Translations under genes and position numbers: made by a program
Part shown: positions 34,320 through 44,741 of the stretch, in pieces
Layout: each line of letters opens with the position of its first letter
Numbering within the stretch: the stretch's first letter is position 1
Origin: Lachnospiraceae bacterium
Lineage (GTDB): Bacteria > Bacillota > Clostridia > Lachnospirales > Lachnospiraceae
Direction of reading: 5' to 3'
DNA length: 64,000 nt
Assembly: GCA_021770785.1 (NCBI GenBank)
Contig: JAETQH010000006.1
Coordinates: 54,497 to 118,496, forward strand
The notes under the pieces: model-generated
The model's database searches: none
What the model saw: the letters and a program-made list of their open reading frames with translations, nothing else
What the model was told of the DNA's origin: nothing

Positions 34320-36041
34320 TTACTCATATTTTGCCGCTTCTTCCATTCTGCGGTCTAATTCTGCCTGCATTTCATCAATAAATGCCTGTGGATTGCAGGA
34401 GTCATAAATACCCATGTACTCTTCCCATGCCGCTTCAAAATCCGCTGCCATTACTACTTTCGGAAGATATTCATGTTTCACCTCTCCCATCTTCGTCCAT
34501 GCCAGACCTCCCTCGGTGTCGGTAGTCATATTGTTAGAGAAAGAATACATCGGATACCATGGACCCGGCGCTTCACTGGTTCCAATCATATCCACATAGG
34601 TTTCCGCACCGTAAGCTGTAAAACATTCCTGTACATTTTTGCTTAAGCCGTCATAAAACTCTTTCGGCTGTCCTTCCGGCTTCATGGCATTGATGCCATC
34701 CCGGCTAGTTCCTGTATACTGTGGGAAATAAGAATAGGTACAGAGATGGGAAGCCTTATAAGCGGTATCAGATGCCTGCATTCTCATCTCCTCGGTACGG
34801 TAATACTCACCATTCTCATCCACTTCATAATCCACGCCTTTTTCACCCCAGCTCCGGAGGTCATGGACTTCCTGTCCCAACAGGTCGTTTACAAACTGAA
34901 GTGCGCCTTCCACGTCATCACAGCTGGTAGTAACGGCAAGACCGCTTGCTACGTTTAACGTGCCGCCGGAGTTATGCCACTGGTTTGTCATGCCCTCCTC
35001 GATGGTAATCGGAAGCGGTACATAATTGCAGCCTTTCAGATCCAATCCCTGCTGTTTTAACGCATCCTCTGCGGTATAAGCAAAATCCCACCACTGGTCA
35101 ATCATACCAAGGACACGGCCTGTAGAAAGCTTTGCAATATACTCGTCATAGGTCTGGGTAAAGGACTCCGGATCTATGATACCCTTCTGGTATTCTTCAT
35201 TTAACTTCTGGAAATAACGTTTTGCCGTATCTGTGGTATTGTAGTCAATGACCTTTAATTCCTCCGGGTCTACGATAACAGAACCGTCATTAGGATAACC
35301 GTCAAGGAACTGCGGTGCATTCTCTAAGCAGAAATAGCGCCAGTCCTCACAGAGAATAGTGTACGGAATATTTTCCGTTCCGTCCTCCATCGTCGGGTTT
35401 GCCTCGTTATAAGCTTCCAGCAAATCAAAATACTGATCCATGGTATGGATTTCCGGGTAGCCTGCCCACTCTAATACTCTGGTCTGAATCCAGAATGCCT
35501 CATCATTGTGAACCGTTGCTTTCTCTTCCCCGTAAATATTTCCGAACTGCTGTATCCAGTAAATATGTCCGTCATCCTGGCGGAGTCTGTCCCACTCTTC
35601 TTCCGTCAAAAACTCTTTGATGTTGGGATATTTGTCTATGTAATCATCCAGTGCCACCAATGCTCCCGCCTCATAAAGCTGCGCCATGCCGTCGCCGCCG
35701 TCAATAAAGTCCGGATATTCGCCTCCTGCAATTAAGGTTCCCACTGCCTCCTGCGCCTTCTGCCCTGTCAGCCAGGTCTCCTTACATTTTGCTCCGGTAA
35801 TCTCGGCAATCTTCTGCTGAAGTTCATTGTCATCATTAATCTCTGAACCGGGAACTGCGAAAAATGCGGTAAATTCTTTTATTTCACCGTTGCCCTCTGC
35901 GGTTCCTCCTGCCGCCCCGGCTGCCGTCCCGGTATCGCCTGCGGCGTTCCCTCCGGTCTGTGCGTCATTTCCACATCCGGCAAACACCCCCGCCGTCATG
36001 GCTGTTACTAACAATAAGGATACTAATTTTTTTGTTTTCAC
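34320..36041 (-). CDS. Extracellular solute-binding lipoprotein of the xylo-oligosaccharide ABC system
   Basis: A binding protein of about 573 residues with a lipoprotein signal: basic KTKK, a hydrophobic core and the lipobox VFAGC. A Gly/Thr/Ala-rich linker follows, and then a family 1-like binding domain. The start is GTG 36041, with AGGGAGG 8 bases upstream (TTG 36044 is possible). It is the first gene of the transport operon and lies next to the YesN-type regulator. The ligand is inferred from the GH8, GH43 and GH115 genes. Confidence 0.92.
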   Translation of the reverse strand: MKTKKLVSLLLVTAMTAGVFAGCGNDAQTGGNAAGDTGTAAGAAGGTAEGNGEIKEFTAFFAVPGSEINDDNELQQKIAEITGAKCKETWLTGQKAQEAVGTLIAGGEYPDFIDGGDGMAQLYEAGALVALDDYIDKYPNIKEFLTEEEWDRLRQDDGHIYWIQQFGNIYGEEKATVHNDEAFWIQTRVLEWAGYPEIHTMDQYFDLLEAYNEANPTMEDGTENIPYTILCEDWRYFCLENAPQFLDGYPNDGSVIVDPEELKVIDYNTTDTAKRYFQKLNEEYQKGIIDPESFTQTYDEYIAKLSTGRVLGMIDQWWDFAYTAEDALKQQGLDLKGCNYVPLPITIEEGMTNQWHNSGGTLNVASGLAVTTSCDDVEGALQFVNDLLGQEVHDLRSWGEKGVDYEVDENGEYYRTEEMRMQASDTAYKASHLCTYSYFPQYTGTSRDGINAMKPEGQPKEFYDGLSKNVQECFTAYGAETYVDMIGTSEAPGPWYPMYSFSNNMTTDTEGGLAWTKMGEVKHEYLPKVVMAADFEAAWEEYMGIYDSCNPQAFIDEMQAELDRRMEEAAKYE

Positions 36042-36140
36042 CAATACATCCTCCCTTTCTTGTTTCAAATCACTGTGAATTGATTTGTTAATACTATTTT
36101 ACCGTTCACGGGCACAGAAACAACCGGAGAAAGAATATAT

Positions 36141-36189
36141 AAAAACAGGGGAAATTATAGAATCACATCTATCCTTTCCCCTGTCTTTT
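36141..36189 (-). terminator. Terminator after the YesN-type regulator
   Basis: On the minus strand ACAGGGGAAA and TTTCCCCTGT form a stem around a loop of about 20 bases and are followed by TTTTTA. It lies 17 bases behind the regulator's stop codon. Its 3' arm is part of a 22-base motif that recurs in front of the esterase gene at 45735-45756. Confidence 0.65.
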
Positions 36190-36205
36190 TACTGCTTTGA
36201 CTTTT

Positions 36206-37795
36206 TTACTTTCTGCTCTGCTTGCGGAATTTTGCCGGAGTACAGCCCTTTGCCGCAATAAAGCGGTTAATAAAATAGTCCAAATCCTTATAGCCCACCT
36301 CCTGGGCAATCTGATAAATCTTTTCATCGGTGCGCAAAAGCCGCTGTGCCGCCTGCTCCATACGGTAATTGTTGAGATAATCCTTAAAAGATACCCCGTA
36401 TTTTTTCCGGAAAATCTGTCCTAAATAGGCGCTGTTTACAAAATATTTCTGGCTCAGCTCCCGCAGCGTTAAATTTTCTGCATAATGCTCCCTTACCTCC
36501 CGCTCGATTTCCGAGAGCACACCTCTGGAAACATTTTTTCTCAGCTGGGCTAAATACTCTGCATATTCACAGGCAAACCTGGCTAAATGCACGCTACTTC
36601 CCCTCAGGATTCCCTCCTCAAAGGAGCTTTCACTGATATAGTGCAAAATCTCCTCCTGGTTGACCCCGTTGTCCTGCTCCGTCGCTAAATGGATGAGCTG
36701 AAACAGCAGATAGTTGATGTTTAGATTTACCGTGTCTCCTACCACTCCCATCTGCTTCATTTCTTCATAAAGCTGTTCCACGCTCTTCCGTATCTGCATT
36801 TTCCCATTCTGCTCGATGGCGGCAATCAATGCGTCAAGACTCTGTTTGCAGAGGACGATTCCCCCCTGATGAACCTGCACTTCCTCCTCATAAAAATAAA
36901 TGGATTTCCGCACACGGAATGCCTCTAGGGAATTGAGCACGCAGGCAGCGCTGTAGGACTTTGCAATCTGGGAAATATCCGCCACCTTTTTTCCTGCCAA
37001 AAAACGCACCGGTTTCTGCAATACGGTCTCCATGTTTTTGCGCATTCCCTCTAAATATTCCTTCTCCCCGCAGCCCGCCTTTGCCGCCATGTAATCACAG
37101 TAGAGGAAACCGATGTCATAACGCTTTTCATCCTGGGACACATCAAAAATGCAGTGTCCCTCATCCTCCTTCAGGAAATCCAGGGAGGCCTGGTAGAGGT
37201 GGCGCTGCATCTGCCGCAGTTCCCCTTCCTCCCGCTCCTCTAGCTCCATGGAATCCCAAAATTCAATGTCGATATAGCGGATTCCCTCCGATAAGTGCAT
37301 ATGGTTCTTCACATATTCCAAATTCATCCGGTCATATTTTCCAAAGAGCAATGCCATCACATTACGCGCCAGATAAGCCTTTTCAAATTTCTGCTGGTTC
37401 TCCTCCTCTCTTCTGGTGTCTGCAGTCATATGATCCACTTTCCTTAGGATTTCTAACAGTTCTTCTTTTTCCACCGGTTTTAGCACATAATCCATACACT
37501 GATAGCGAATCGCCTGCTTGGCATACTCGAAATCACTGTATCCGCTTAATATGACAAAATAGGCATCGGAAATCCCCTCCCTGCGTATGGTTTCTAACAA
37601 TTCTAAGCCCGTCATCACCGGCATACGGATATCCGCAACGATTAAATCCACCTTATTTTCTCTTAAATAAGAGAGCGCCTCCCTGCCGTCCGCCGCCGTC
37701 GCCGCAATCTCATATCCCTCTTTGTTCCAGTCAATGAGCACCGATAAGCCCTGCACAATAAATGGTTCGTCATCCACTAACAATACACGCAGCAT
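36206..37795 (-). CDS. Response regulator, YesN/AraC type
   Basis: A 529-residue regulator. The receiver domain (residues 1-120) has the acidic pocket DDE, the phospho-acceptor Asp in LIVADIRMPVMTG and the Lys in YVLKPV. A long middle part follows, and then an AraC-type double helix-turn-helix at the end (NLTLRELSQKYFVNSAYLGQIFRKKYG). The ATG at 37795 gives the exact receiver start. It forms a two-component pair with the kinase directly upstream and probably activates the xylan genes. Confidence 0.94.
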   Translation of the reverse strand: MLRVLLVDDEPFIVQGLSVLIDWNKEGYEIAATAADGREALSYLRENKVDLIVADIRMPVMTGLELLETIRREGISDAYFVILSGYSDFEYAKQAIRYQCMDYVLKPVEKEELLEILRKVDHMTADTRREEENQQKFEKAYLARNVMALLFGKYDRMNLEYVKNHMHLSEGIRYIDIEFWDSMELEEREEGELRQMQRHLYQASLDFLKEDEGHCIFDVSQDEKRYDIGFLYCDYMAAKAGCGEKEYLEGMRKNMETVLQKPVRFLAGKKVADISQIAKSYSAACVLNSLEAFRVRKSIYFYEEEVQVHQGGIVLCKQSLDALIAAIEQNGKMQIRKSVEQLYEEMKQMGVVGDTVNLNINYLLFQLIHLATEQDNGVNQEEILHYISESSFEEGILRGSSVHLARFACEYAEYLAQLRKNVSRGVLSEIEREVREHYAENLTLRELSQKYFVNSAYLGQIFRKKYGVSFKDYLNNYRMEQAAQRLLRTDEKIYQIAQEVGYKDLDYFINRFIAAKGCTPAKFRKQSRK

Positions 37796-37844
37796 TTCCT
37801 TATGCCTCCTCTTTTTTCCAAAAATAAATGAACTGTCATAAAAT

Positions 37845-39614
37845 TCACACGCAAAGTTTTTGAAGCGAAATCCGTATCTGCACCAGGGTACCCACACCCT
37901 TTTCACTCTCCATGTCAAACTGTACCGCATCCTCCGTCACCATCCGAAGGCGCAGGCAGGCATTGAGGATTCCCACACGCCCCTTTTCCTGCAATTTTTT
38001 AATGCTTGCCTGCTGCATTTTCTGCCGGATAACTTCTAATTCCTCCTCCGAAAGACCGTCTCCCGTATCCTCCACCTCGATGCACAATTCCTGCCGCTCT
38101 TTATAGATGCGCACAAAAATCCACCCCGGCGATGTCTTGCTCTCAATGCCGTGTACGCAGGCATTTTCCACAAAGGTCACCACGGTAAGCTTGGGAATCC
38201 TTATCTGTTCACAGTCCGGCTCTACGTCTAACTCATAGGAAAGTCTGTCCCCGAAACGGTATTTCTGCAGCCCCAAATATGCCTCCACAAATTCCATTTC
38301 CTTTTTGATTTCCACCGAGTCTGTTCCCCATTCCACATTCTGCCGTTCCATAATGGCAAGCTTTTCCACCATGTCGGCAGTCTCATACTCCTGTTTTAAG
38401 ATGCTGTGCATCCGGATGCTCTCTAGGGCATTAAAAAGAAAATGAGGATTAATCTGACTGTGAAGCGCTAAAAGCTCCGCATTCTGTCTGGCTATATCCA
38501 TCTCCTGCTCCCGCAGCCTGTCCTTGTATACCGTCTGTATCAGCTCATTAATTCTCGCCGCCATGCGGTTATAATTCTGCATCAGCCCGCCGATTTCATC
38601 TTTTCCCCGGACTGCCGGTATTTCCTTCAGCTGCTCATCCTCCACATTTTCAAAGGCACGGCTTAACTCCTGTATCCGCAGCGTGAAGGAGCGGTTAATC
38701 AGCTGCATCAAGAGCCCTGGAAGCACTGCGTTGATGAGTACCAGAAGCAGAATCAGAGGCATATTTTCCCAGATCTGCGCCGCCACACTCATGCCTCCCT
38801 TTAATATATATATCTGCAATTCCAGCCCATAGAGACTGGTATTCTTTACATATCCCACCTCATCTGCAGCCTCAAAGGTCTCGAACTCCCTTCCCACGCT
38901 GCTGTGTCCGTCATTTGACAGCAAAATCCGATTGTCCTGACAGATATAGACCGGAAAACCGTAATTCATGCTGACGATATCCCTCACCAGGTTGCTGTAA
39001 TCTATCTCAATTTTCACTACCTTCTCGCAGCTGTCTTTTCCGAAAAATTCCATTCTGCGGATAAATAAAAGTTTGCGCTTTGCATCCACTGCCGGGCTTT
39101 TCCAGTCATCATAATAAAAATACAGCAAGGTTTCCTGTCCTGAATTTTCCAGATACTGATACCAGTCCGTGTCCCGCACGGCAGACAGCCTGCCAAATTC
39201 CCCGCCGTTTATGATGGTTTCATTATCCGCATAGATGGTAACCTGTGTGTTGTCCGTCCCCATGCTGCTCTCAAAAAGGGAATTTTTCATAAACGTATAG
39301 TATGCCGTTACATAATCTAAGTCTGTTTCATACTGCCGGTTTAAAAATTCCTCAATATAGGCATTCATATAAATATTTTTTGCCATGGACGCCGCATATT
39401 CCACCGTACTTCCCAGATGATACTGCACTGCACTGGCATCGTTTTCCATGGCGTGCTGCTGCTTTACCTGTTCGGAATGAATCACAATATGCAGGACAAT
39501 GCTGTCCGTTACGATAAGGGGAATCAGAACGCAGGATATGTAGAGAAGCATCAGCTTTTTCTTTAGTTTGTAATCATCTAACCAACGCTCTATTTTTTGA
39601 CGCAATGTACACAT
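37845..39614 (-). CDS. Sensor histidine kinase, YesM type
   Basis: A 589-residue kinase with an N-terminal helix (LMLLYISCVLIPLIVTDSI), an extracellular Cache-like sensor of about 240 residues, a second helix, a HAMP region, the His_kinase motif with ALHSQINPHFLFNALESIR (phospho-acceptor His) and a HATPase_c domain (NACVHGIE, DTGDGL). It faces the outside and should sense xylan oligosaccharides or the loaded binding protein. AAGGAGC lies 5 bases before the ATG. Confidence 0.94.
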   Translation of the reverse strand: MCTLRQKIERWLDDYKLKKKLMLLYISCVLIPLIVTDSIVLHIVIHSEQVKQQHAMENDASAVQYHLGSTVEYAASMAKNIYMNAYIEEFLNRQYETDLDYVTAYYTFMKNSLFESSMGTDNTQVTIYADNETIINGGEFGRLSAVRDTDWYQYLENSGQETLLYFYYDDWKSPAVDAKRKLLFIRRMEFFGKDSCEKVVKIEIDYSNLVRDIVSMNYGFPVYICQDNRILLSNDGHSSVGREFETFEAADEVGYVKNTSLYGLELQIYILKGGMSVAAQIWENMPLILLLVLINAVLPGLLMQLINRSFTLRIQELSRAFENVEDEQLKEIPAVRGKDEIGGLMQNYNRMAARINELIQTVYKDRLREQEMDIARQNAELLALHSQINPHFLFNALESIRMHSILKQEYETADMVEKLAIMERQNVEWGTDSVEIKKEMEFVEAYLGLQKYRFGDRLSYELDVEPDCEQIRIPKLTVVTFVENACVHGIESKTSPGWIFVRIYKERQELCIEVEDTGDGLSEEELEVIRQKMQQASIKKLQEKGRVGILNACLRLRMVTEDAVQFDMESEKGVGTLVQIRISLQKLCV

Positions 39615-39744
39615 AGAAAGCTCCTTCCCTGTAACATTCCTAAAGATATGATATCCTTGGGCGACTGCTGCGCACTTTTGCGCATAAAACGCCTGTCAAC
39701 ATTTTACCATAAGAAAAAACAACTGGCTATCCTTTGCCGGAGGA

Positions 39745-39773
39745 TTGCGGCAGTCTGTAGGATTACTGCCGCC
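39745..39773. other. Stem-loop after the GH115 gene
   Basis: GCGGCAGT and ACTGCCGC form an 8-bp stem with a 12-base loop just behind the GH115 stop codon. No T run follows on the minus strand, so it is not a standard terminator. Confidence 0.4.
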
Positions 39774-39781
39774 GTCCGCTT

Positions 39782-42712
39782 CTAAAAGCAAAAGCTTTCT
39801 GCCTGCCCCATACAGGATTCCTTTAACTGCTGACCTGCAGGATATACAAATAATTTTTCCAAAACCACGCTTCCATCTAAAAAACCCAGTGCAATTTCGT
39901 TTATCCCTTCCTTAAGCGCCATCGGCAGCTTCGTCTTATGGATCTGCTCTATGACCCCCTTCGCCCAGGCTTCGCACTCCGGCTCTCCTGCCTGGTAATC
40001 CTCCGGCAGAAGCGCTTCCCTGCGCCATTCCTCCCCGCAGGTCTGATTCTTTACCAGCAGTGAGGGGCTGTGTCCCGGCGCAACCGGATTGTTTGGCGCT
40101 GTCCAAAGCTCTACTACATACGCTCCCGCCGTTTCCACCATGATGCGGTATAAGGCATAGGGCACTTCCTCTGCCGTTTGCGCCTGATAGGAAAAGGGGG
40201 CGCACTTGATGCCGCTGCCGCAGAGCCCGAAATCTTCCAGCGTGATAAGATGCGTTTTTTCCCTATGCCCTGCCGGAAAAGCTGCTGCATAATGTTTTGC
40301 CAGAACCGACACTACGCCATTCTGCGGAAAAAAGGTTTTTTCCGGTATCTTCCCCCACTGCCTCCTTTTTCCGTGGACACGAAGTTCCACCGCCGCCTCG
40401 CCGTCTGAAATCCAAAGTCTCCGAATTTCTTCCTCCTCCGGCAGCTGTTCCGGTCTGCAGAATAGGGTGAGGATTTCCTGTTCTTCTACTTTAGAGCTGC
40501 TCAGCTCCCACTGCAGCCAGTCACACTTCTCCGCCTGGATTTCACATTCAAAGCTGCCCCGCCCGGTGTTTGCGATTTCAATTTCCACTTGAAATTCTAA
40601 GCTGCTTTCCTTTCCGGCAGAAGTATAAATCTCACTGAAATCCCGGATTTCCATCGTATCGCAGTTCCCGTAATTTTTCTGCAAAATCCTCTCTCCATCT
40701 GCCCTTGACACCGCAAGCCTTGGGCGGGGAAAAGGCTCTACATACATTCTTAAGGGATAACAGCAGCCGTCCTCGTTCCATTTCCGGAAACCGATATGGC
40801 TTCCCTTCCTCATGCCTTTCCATTTTCCCGAAAAACGTTCCTCCGCTAACCATATCAGCCTTTCATCCTCCCGGATACACTGCTCCACTTTTTCTGCATA
40901 CCGATTAGCAGCCGTCCTGCCCCCTCTCGCATAGTGTTCGTTTTTCCCGGCATAAATCTGCATACAAATTAAGTTGAGCCCCATCATCAGATTATCATAA
41001 ATCATGCTGTAAAATGCCGGGAGTGCCTCCCTAGAAAGCTCCTGTTCCATCTGTACTAACTTTTCCTGCACCGCTTTTACTTCCCCTAACACCCTGTCGG
41101 CTTCTCTCTCATGGAAAGGATGATAGGTTCTGCTGTTCATTGTCTCGGGACGCCGCCTGCTAATGAGTGCCGTCCCCTCCACCAAAATCCGGGTGAGGCT
41201 TTTTTTCTGTTCTTCTGTAATGAAGCTGCCAAACTGCCGGTGAACCCATAATTCCGTATAATCCCCGGTCTTTCCCGGCGCCCCGCTGCCCCAGGTATCA
41301 TAATCGTAGGCAAGCTCCATAAAATAAGACAGGGGATATTCATTTCCCTTTAAATCCCCGGCATTTACCATCCATACCTCCCGGATTCCATACTCGTAAG
41401 CCAACGTCATCTGCTCCCAGACAGCAGAAAGAGGCGTACTGTTAATCCACTCGTAGGAGACCGGCGCTCCATGATAATCCAGATGAAAATACATCCCGTA
41501 TCCCCCGGAATGCTTTTCCTTTTGCTCCGGCAGATAACGCATGTGACCGAAATTGTCCTCACAGAACATAAATATCACATCTTCCAGTCCTTCCCAGTCC
41601 TTTAATCCGGGAGTTTGTTCCTCTCCGTAAAAATACCGTTCCACTTCCTTATAGACGGCAAGCAGCATCGGCGGCAGTTCTCCCTGATATCTTCCATCTT
41701 CCGCAATCAGTTTCTTCTGTTCGGTGATGATATCCTTTAAGACTTCGATATTTTCTCCTAAGCTTTTCGGCCCCTCCATAATACTGTCCCGTTCTCCCCG
41801 CATCCCTACGGTAACGATGTTTTCGTATTTGCCGCTCCGCTTCAGTCCGTCCCGCCAATACTGTAACAGCCCCTCCCGGTTGGTGACATAATTCCATTCA
41901 TTTCCGTAGATACTGTCCCTGCCCCGGTAAATATCCCATTCCTCTCCGGCACGGAGACACGGCTCATGATGGGAATTTCCCATGACCACTCCGTAGACGT
42001 CCGCTAATTTAGCGCTCTCCTCTCCGGGACCGTCTAAGGCAAAGGAGGAGGTCCACATGGCGGGCCACAGGTAATTCCCTTTCAGACGTAAAAGCAGTTC
42101 AAATACCTTATCGTACATTTCTGCCGTAAAACCGCCATAGTGTTCCTTCGTCCAGGTTCCAAAGCAGGGCCATTCGTCATTAATAAAAAATCCCCGGTAT
42201 TTTACGGAAGGCTCCCGGGACACCAGCTCCATGGATTTTAAAATTTCCATGGAAGCCCTTTTTGCCGGATGAGCATCTCCCCAAAAATGCAGTGGGCTAA
42301 CGCCGATGAGCTCCGAGAGATGAAACATCCCGTAGATCGTTCCTCTCTTGTCGCTCCCATAGATAAGAAGGGTCTCTTTTCCCTGTTCTCCTAACAGGCG
42401 AAAGGCATAACATTCCCTTTTTCCGGCTATTTCTTCCACAGTAATTTCTCCGGCAGCTTCCAGTTCCTCCAAAAACCCGCTTCTGCCAAGGGTGGCAAAA
42501 ACGACCCGGCACGCTCCGCCGTCTTTTGCACACTTCTGATTTTTTCCCGCCAATGCTCTTTTCTTTCCCATCTGCAGGGTAAGAAGCTCCGGCAGCACAC
42601 CGGACACCTGCCTTACATCCTCCGCCACCTTCCCAGCAATCCTTCTGACACCCTCATATGCCTCCTGCTCCAGAAAAAACGGTACACACTGCCCTTCTTT
42701 CCATAACCACAT
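39782..42712 (-). CDS. Glycoside hydrolase family 115 xylan alpha-1,2-glucuronidase
   Basis: A 976-residue protein with the GH115 core: FFINDEWPCFGTWTKEH near residue 180, LKGNYLWPAMWTSSF, the region GNSHHEPCLRAGEEW and VGMRGERDS. GH115 enzymes remove (4-O-methyl-)glucuronic acid from xylan, from internal and end positions. No signal peptide is present, which suggests work on imported aldouronates. The ATG at 42712 has AGGAGG 9 bases upstream; an ATG 36 bases earlier has none. It lies in a second operon with two esterase genes. Confidence 0.92.
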   Translation of the reverse strand: MWLWKEGQCVPFFLEQEAYEGVRRIAGKVAEDVRQVSGVLPELLTLQMGKKRALAGKNQKCAKDGGACRVVFATLGRSGFLEELEAAGEITVEEIAGKRECYAFRLLGEQGKETLLIYGSDKRGTIYGMFHLSELIGVSPLHFWGDAHPAKRASMEILKSMELVSREPSVKYRGFFINDEWPCFGTWTKEHYGGFTAEMYDKVFELLLRLKGNYLWPAMWTSSFALDGPGEESAKLADVYGVVMGNSHHEPCLRAGEEWDIYRGRDSIYGNEWNYVTNREGLLQYWRDGLKRSGKYENIVTVGMRGERDSIMEGPKSLGENIEVLKDIITEQKKLIAEDGRYQGELPPMLLAVYKEVERYFYGEEQTPGLKDWEGLEDVIFMFCEDNFGHMRYLPEQKEKHSGGYGMYFHLDYHGAPVSYEWINSTPLSAVWEQMTLAYEYGIREVWMVNAGDLKGNEYPLSYFMELAYDYDTWGSGAPGKTGDYTELWVHRQFGSFITEEQKKSLTRILVEGTALISRRRPETMNSRTYHPFHEREADRVLGEVKAVQEKLVQMEQELSREALPAFYSMIYDNLMMGLNLICMQIYAGKNEHYARGGRTAANRYAEKVEQCIREDERLIWLAEERFSGKWKGMRKGSHIGFRKWNEDGCCYPLRMYVEPFPRPRLAVSRADGERILQKNYGNCDTMEIRDFSEIYTSAGKESSLEFQVEIEIANTGRGSFECEIQAEKCDWLQWELSSSKVEEQEILTLFCRPEQLPEEEEIRRLWISDGEAAVELRVHGKRRQWGKIPEKTFFPQNGVVSVLAKHYAAAFPAGHREKTHLITLEDFGLCGSGIKCAPFSYQAQTAEEVPYALYRIMVETAGAYVVELWTAPNNPVAPGHSPSLLVKNQTCGEEWRREALLPEDYQAGEPECEAWAKGVIEQIHKTKLPMALKEGINEIALGFLDGSVVLEKLFVYPAGQQLKESCMGQAESFCF

Positions 42713-42751
42713 ATTTGCCATCCTCCTTCTACTGCTAAAAAACGCCATCTA

Positions 42752-44695
42752 TTATTTATAAGCCTCAAACGGCACTACCGGCAGCTCTGCCTCGTTATAA
42801 AGATTTGCTTCCAGCGGGCAGTCATTCCAGGCGTAGCAAATTCCTGCCACCTCTTTCTGCTTTGGCAGCCTCACCCGTACCGTTTCGGGAGATGCCAGTA
42901 CAGCGCCTGCCGCACTCCTGCTGCCATCTGAGAAGATTACCTCAAAGCCCTTTACTTCTGCCTGTTTCCATGCCTCCGGCAGGCTTCCTTTTTTTTCCAC
43001 GGCATGCAACACGGTAGTTTCCGGCAGGAACCTTACCACCGCTTCCTCTTCTTTCCAGAGAACCTCCCTCACTTCCGCTCCCCGGCAGAGGACCTCCCTG
43101 CCGTAGATCAGCTTTTCTGCCGCTAACGCCAGACGTATCCCCACACTTTTCTTATCGGTGGGATGCAGGTCGTTGTACTCACCCAGATCGTATGCCTGCA
43201 CCATCATGGTATCCGGTACGTTTCCGGTTTTTCTCTGCGCTTCCCTGAGTTCTGCCCAGTCTGTCCCCTCCGTGTGCTCCTTTCCGTCGGAAAAGCCCGC
43301 TAACTGCACATAGAGAAAAGGTAAATCCTCTCGTTTCCACAACGCCCTCCAGTCAGCAATCATGGCAGTCAGTTCTTCCTGATAAGTTTCTGTCCGTCCC
43401 GTATTAGACTCCCCCTGATAGAAGAAGCAACCCTTCAGGTTCCATCTGCGGAGCGGATACAGCATTCCCTGATAAAGCCCCGCAGATTTATAAATAAAAA
43501 AGGTCGTTTCCGGCAGTTCTTCCATCTGCCTTATCACTTCATAATCCCACTCGCCGGATAAATCCATAACCTCCGTTTCCCCGAAGCGCAGTTCATATGC
43601 TTTTCCCGGCATAAAACCTCCGCCGTCTCCAAAGACTAACATTTCTATCTCCAGAATGTTTTCTCCACCATGTAATATGCCTGCCGGGACCTGATAAATT
43701 CTCGGCGGATAACGGTATGCCGTCTCCCCGACTTTCACCCCGTTGATATAAGTAATGTCGGCATCCACAAGCGCCCCAAGATAAAGCTTTGCCTCCTGTC
43801 TTTCCCAGTCTTTCTCCTCTGAAAGCCAGATACTTCGTTTTAACCGCAGCCCTCCATGAAAACCGGAAAGAGACGTGCCCTCAAAAAAGCCCGGAATCCG
43901 AATACTCCCCCCGCTATGTACCGCTGCGGCACTCTTTCCTTTCTCCGGTATGCCATCTGGCCCGTCTGTTTCTGCCAAACCCTCCTCTTCTGCCTCCGGA
44001 TGAAGCGCCTCCTTCCACCAACGTTCTGCCCGTTCTGCCTCCTCTGTTTCTATCTCTTTTGAGTATCCTGTCTGCTTACATTGTTCTAACTCTTCCACAT
44101 CAAGCCCAAGGCGGCGTATGGTTTCCTCACTGCACCAGGTTTTCACTGGTGTTCCCCCCACAGCTGTCTGTAACAGGCCGATGGGCACCTGTTCTTTTTC
44201 ATGAAGTTCCTTTGCCGCAAAATAACCTGCCGCACTAAAGAGAAGCAGTTCTTCCCCTTTCGCCTTCCACCAGCTTCCCTGATAAATCTCTTCCCTCTTT
44301 TCTCCAAACAGATATTCCTTCGGCACTTCAAACAATCGTATTTCCGGTTCCTCTGTGGTTCTGATTTCTGTTTCAAAACGCTCTAAGGTACGGGCAACGG
44401 GCAGCTCCATGTTAGACTGTCCCCCCAGCAAAAAAACATCTCCAAAAAGCACATCCCGTATCACTATGCGGTTCTCCCCGTCCTCTAAGGAAATTTCCCA
44501 GGGACCTCCCTTTTTCATAGGCGGCAGCAGGAACTCAAAACTGCCGTCCGCCCCGGTTTCCCCGCCTGCCTGATACTCTCCCATTTTCAGCTGTATAGTT
44601 CTTCCCGGTTCTGCATATCCCCAAATACTGTTTTCTGTTTCTCTCTGCAATACCATTCCGTCACCAAGAAGTGCGGATAATCTTATTTTTCCCAT
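42752..44695 (-). CDS. Sialate O-acetylesterase-like SGNH esterase
   Basis: A 647-residue protein with an N-terminal sandwich, an SGNH/SASA hydrolase domain and a C-terminal domain. The nucleophile Ser is S94 in GGQSNMELP. Other blocks are GGTPVKTW, YQGESN and the catalytic-dyad-like LHPTDK. Homologues in xylan loci are thought to remove acetyl groups from xylan or its side chains; the exact substrate is unproven. A beta-galactosidase-like jelly-roll insert is visible in the middle (residues 260-380). Confidence 0.85.
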   Translation of the reverse strand: MGKIRLSALLGDGMVLQRETENSIWGYAEPGRTIQLKMGEYQAGGETGADGSFEFLLPPMKKGGPWEISLEDGENRIVIRDVLFGDVFLLGGQSNMELPVARTLERFETEIRTTEEPEIRLFEVPKEYLFGEKREEIYQGSWWKAKGEELLLFSAAGYFAAKELHEKEQVPIGLLQTAVGGTPVKTWCSEETIRRLGLDVEELEQCKQTGYSKEIETEEAERAERWWKEALHPEAEEEGLAETDGPDGIPEKGKSAAAVHSGGSIRIPGFFEGTSLSGFHGGLRLKRSIWLSEEKDWERQEAKLYLGALVDADITYINGVKVGETAYRYPPRIYQVPAGILHGGENILEIEMLVFGDGGGFMPGKAYELRFGETEVMDLSGEWDYEVIRQMEELPETTFFIYKSAGLYQGMLYPLRRWNLKGCFFYQGESNTGRTETYQEELTAMIADWRALWKREDLPFLYVQLAGFSDGKEHTEGTDWAELREAQRKTGNVPDTMMVQAYDLGEYNDLHPTDKKSVGIRLALAAEKLIYGREVLCRGAEVREVLWKEEEAVVRFLPETTVLHAVEKKGSLPEAWKQAEVKGFEVIFSDGSRSAAGAVLASPETVRVRLPKQKEVAGICYAWNDCPLEANLYNEAELPVVPFEAYK

Positions 44696-44741
44696 GGTTT
44701 TTCTCCCTTTTCCTGTTTATGACAATGTGTTTCTCCGTCAA

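Noticed and set aside
39669..39684. Regulatory palindrome TGCGCA-CTTT-TGCGCA before the sensor kinase gene
   Set aside because: TGCGCA is self-complementary, so the repeat is weak evidence; no promoter fits it well.
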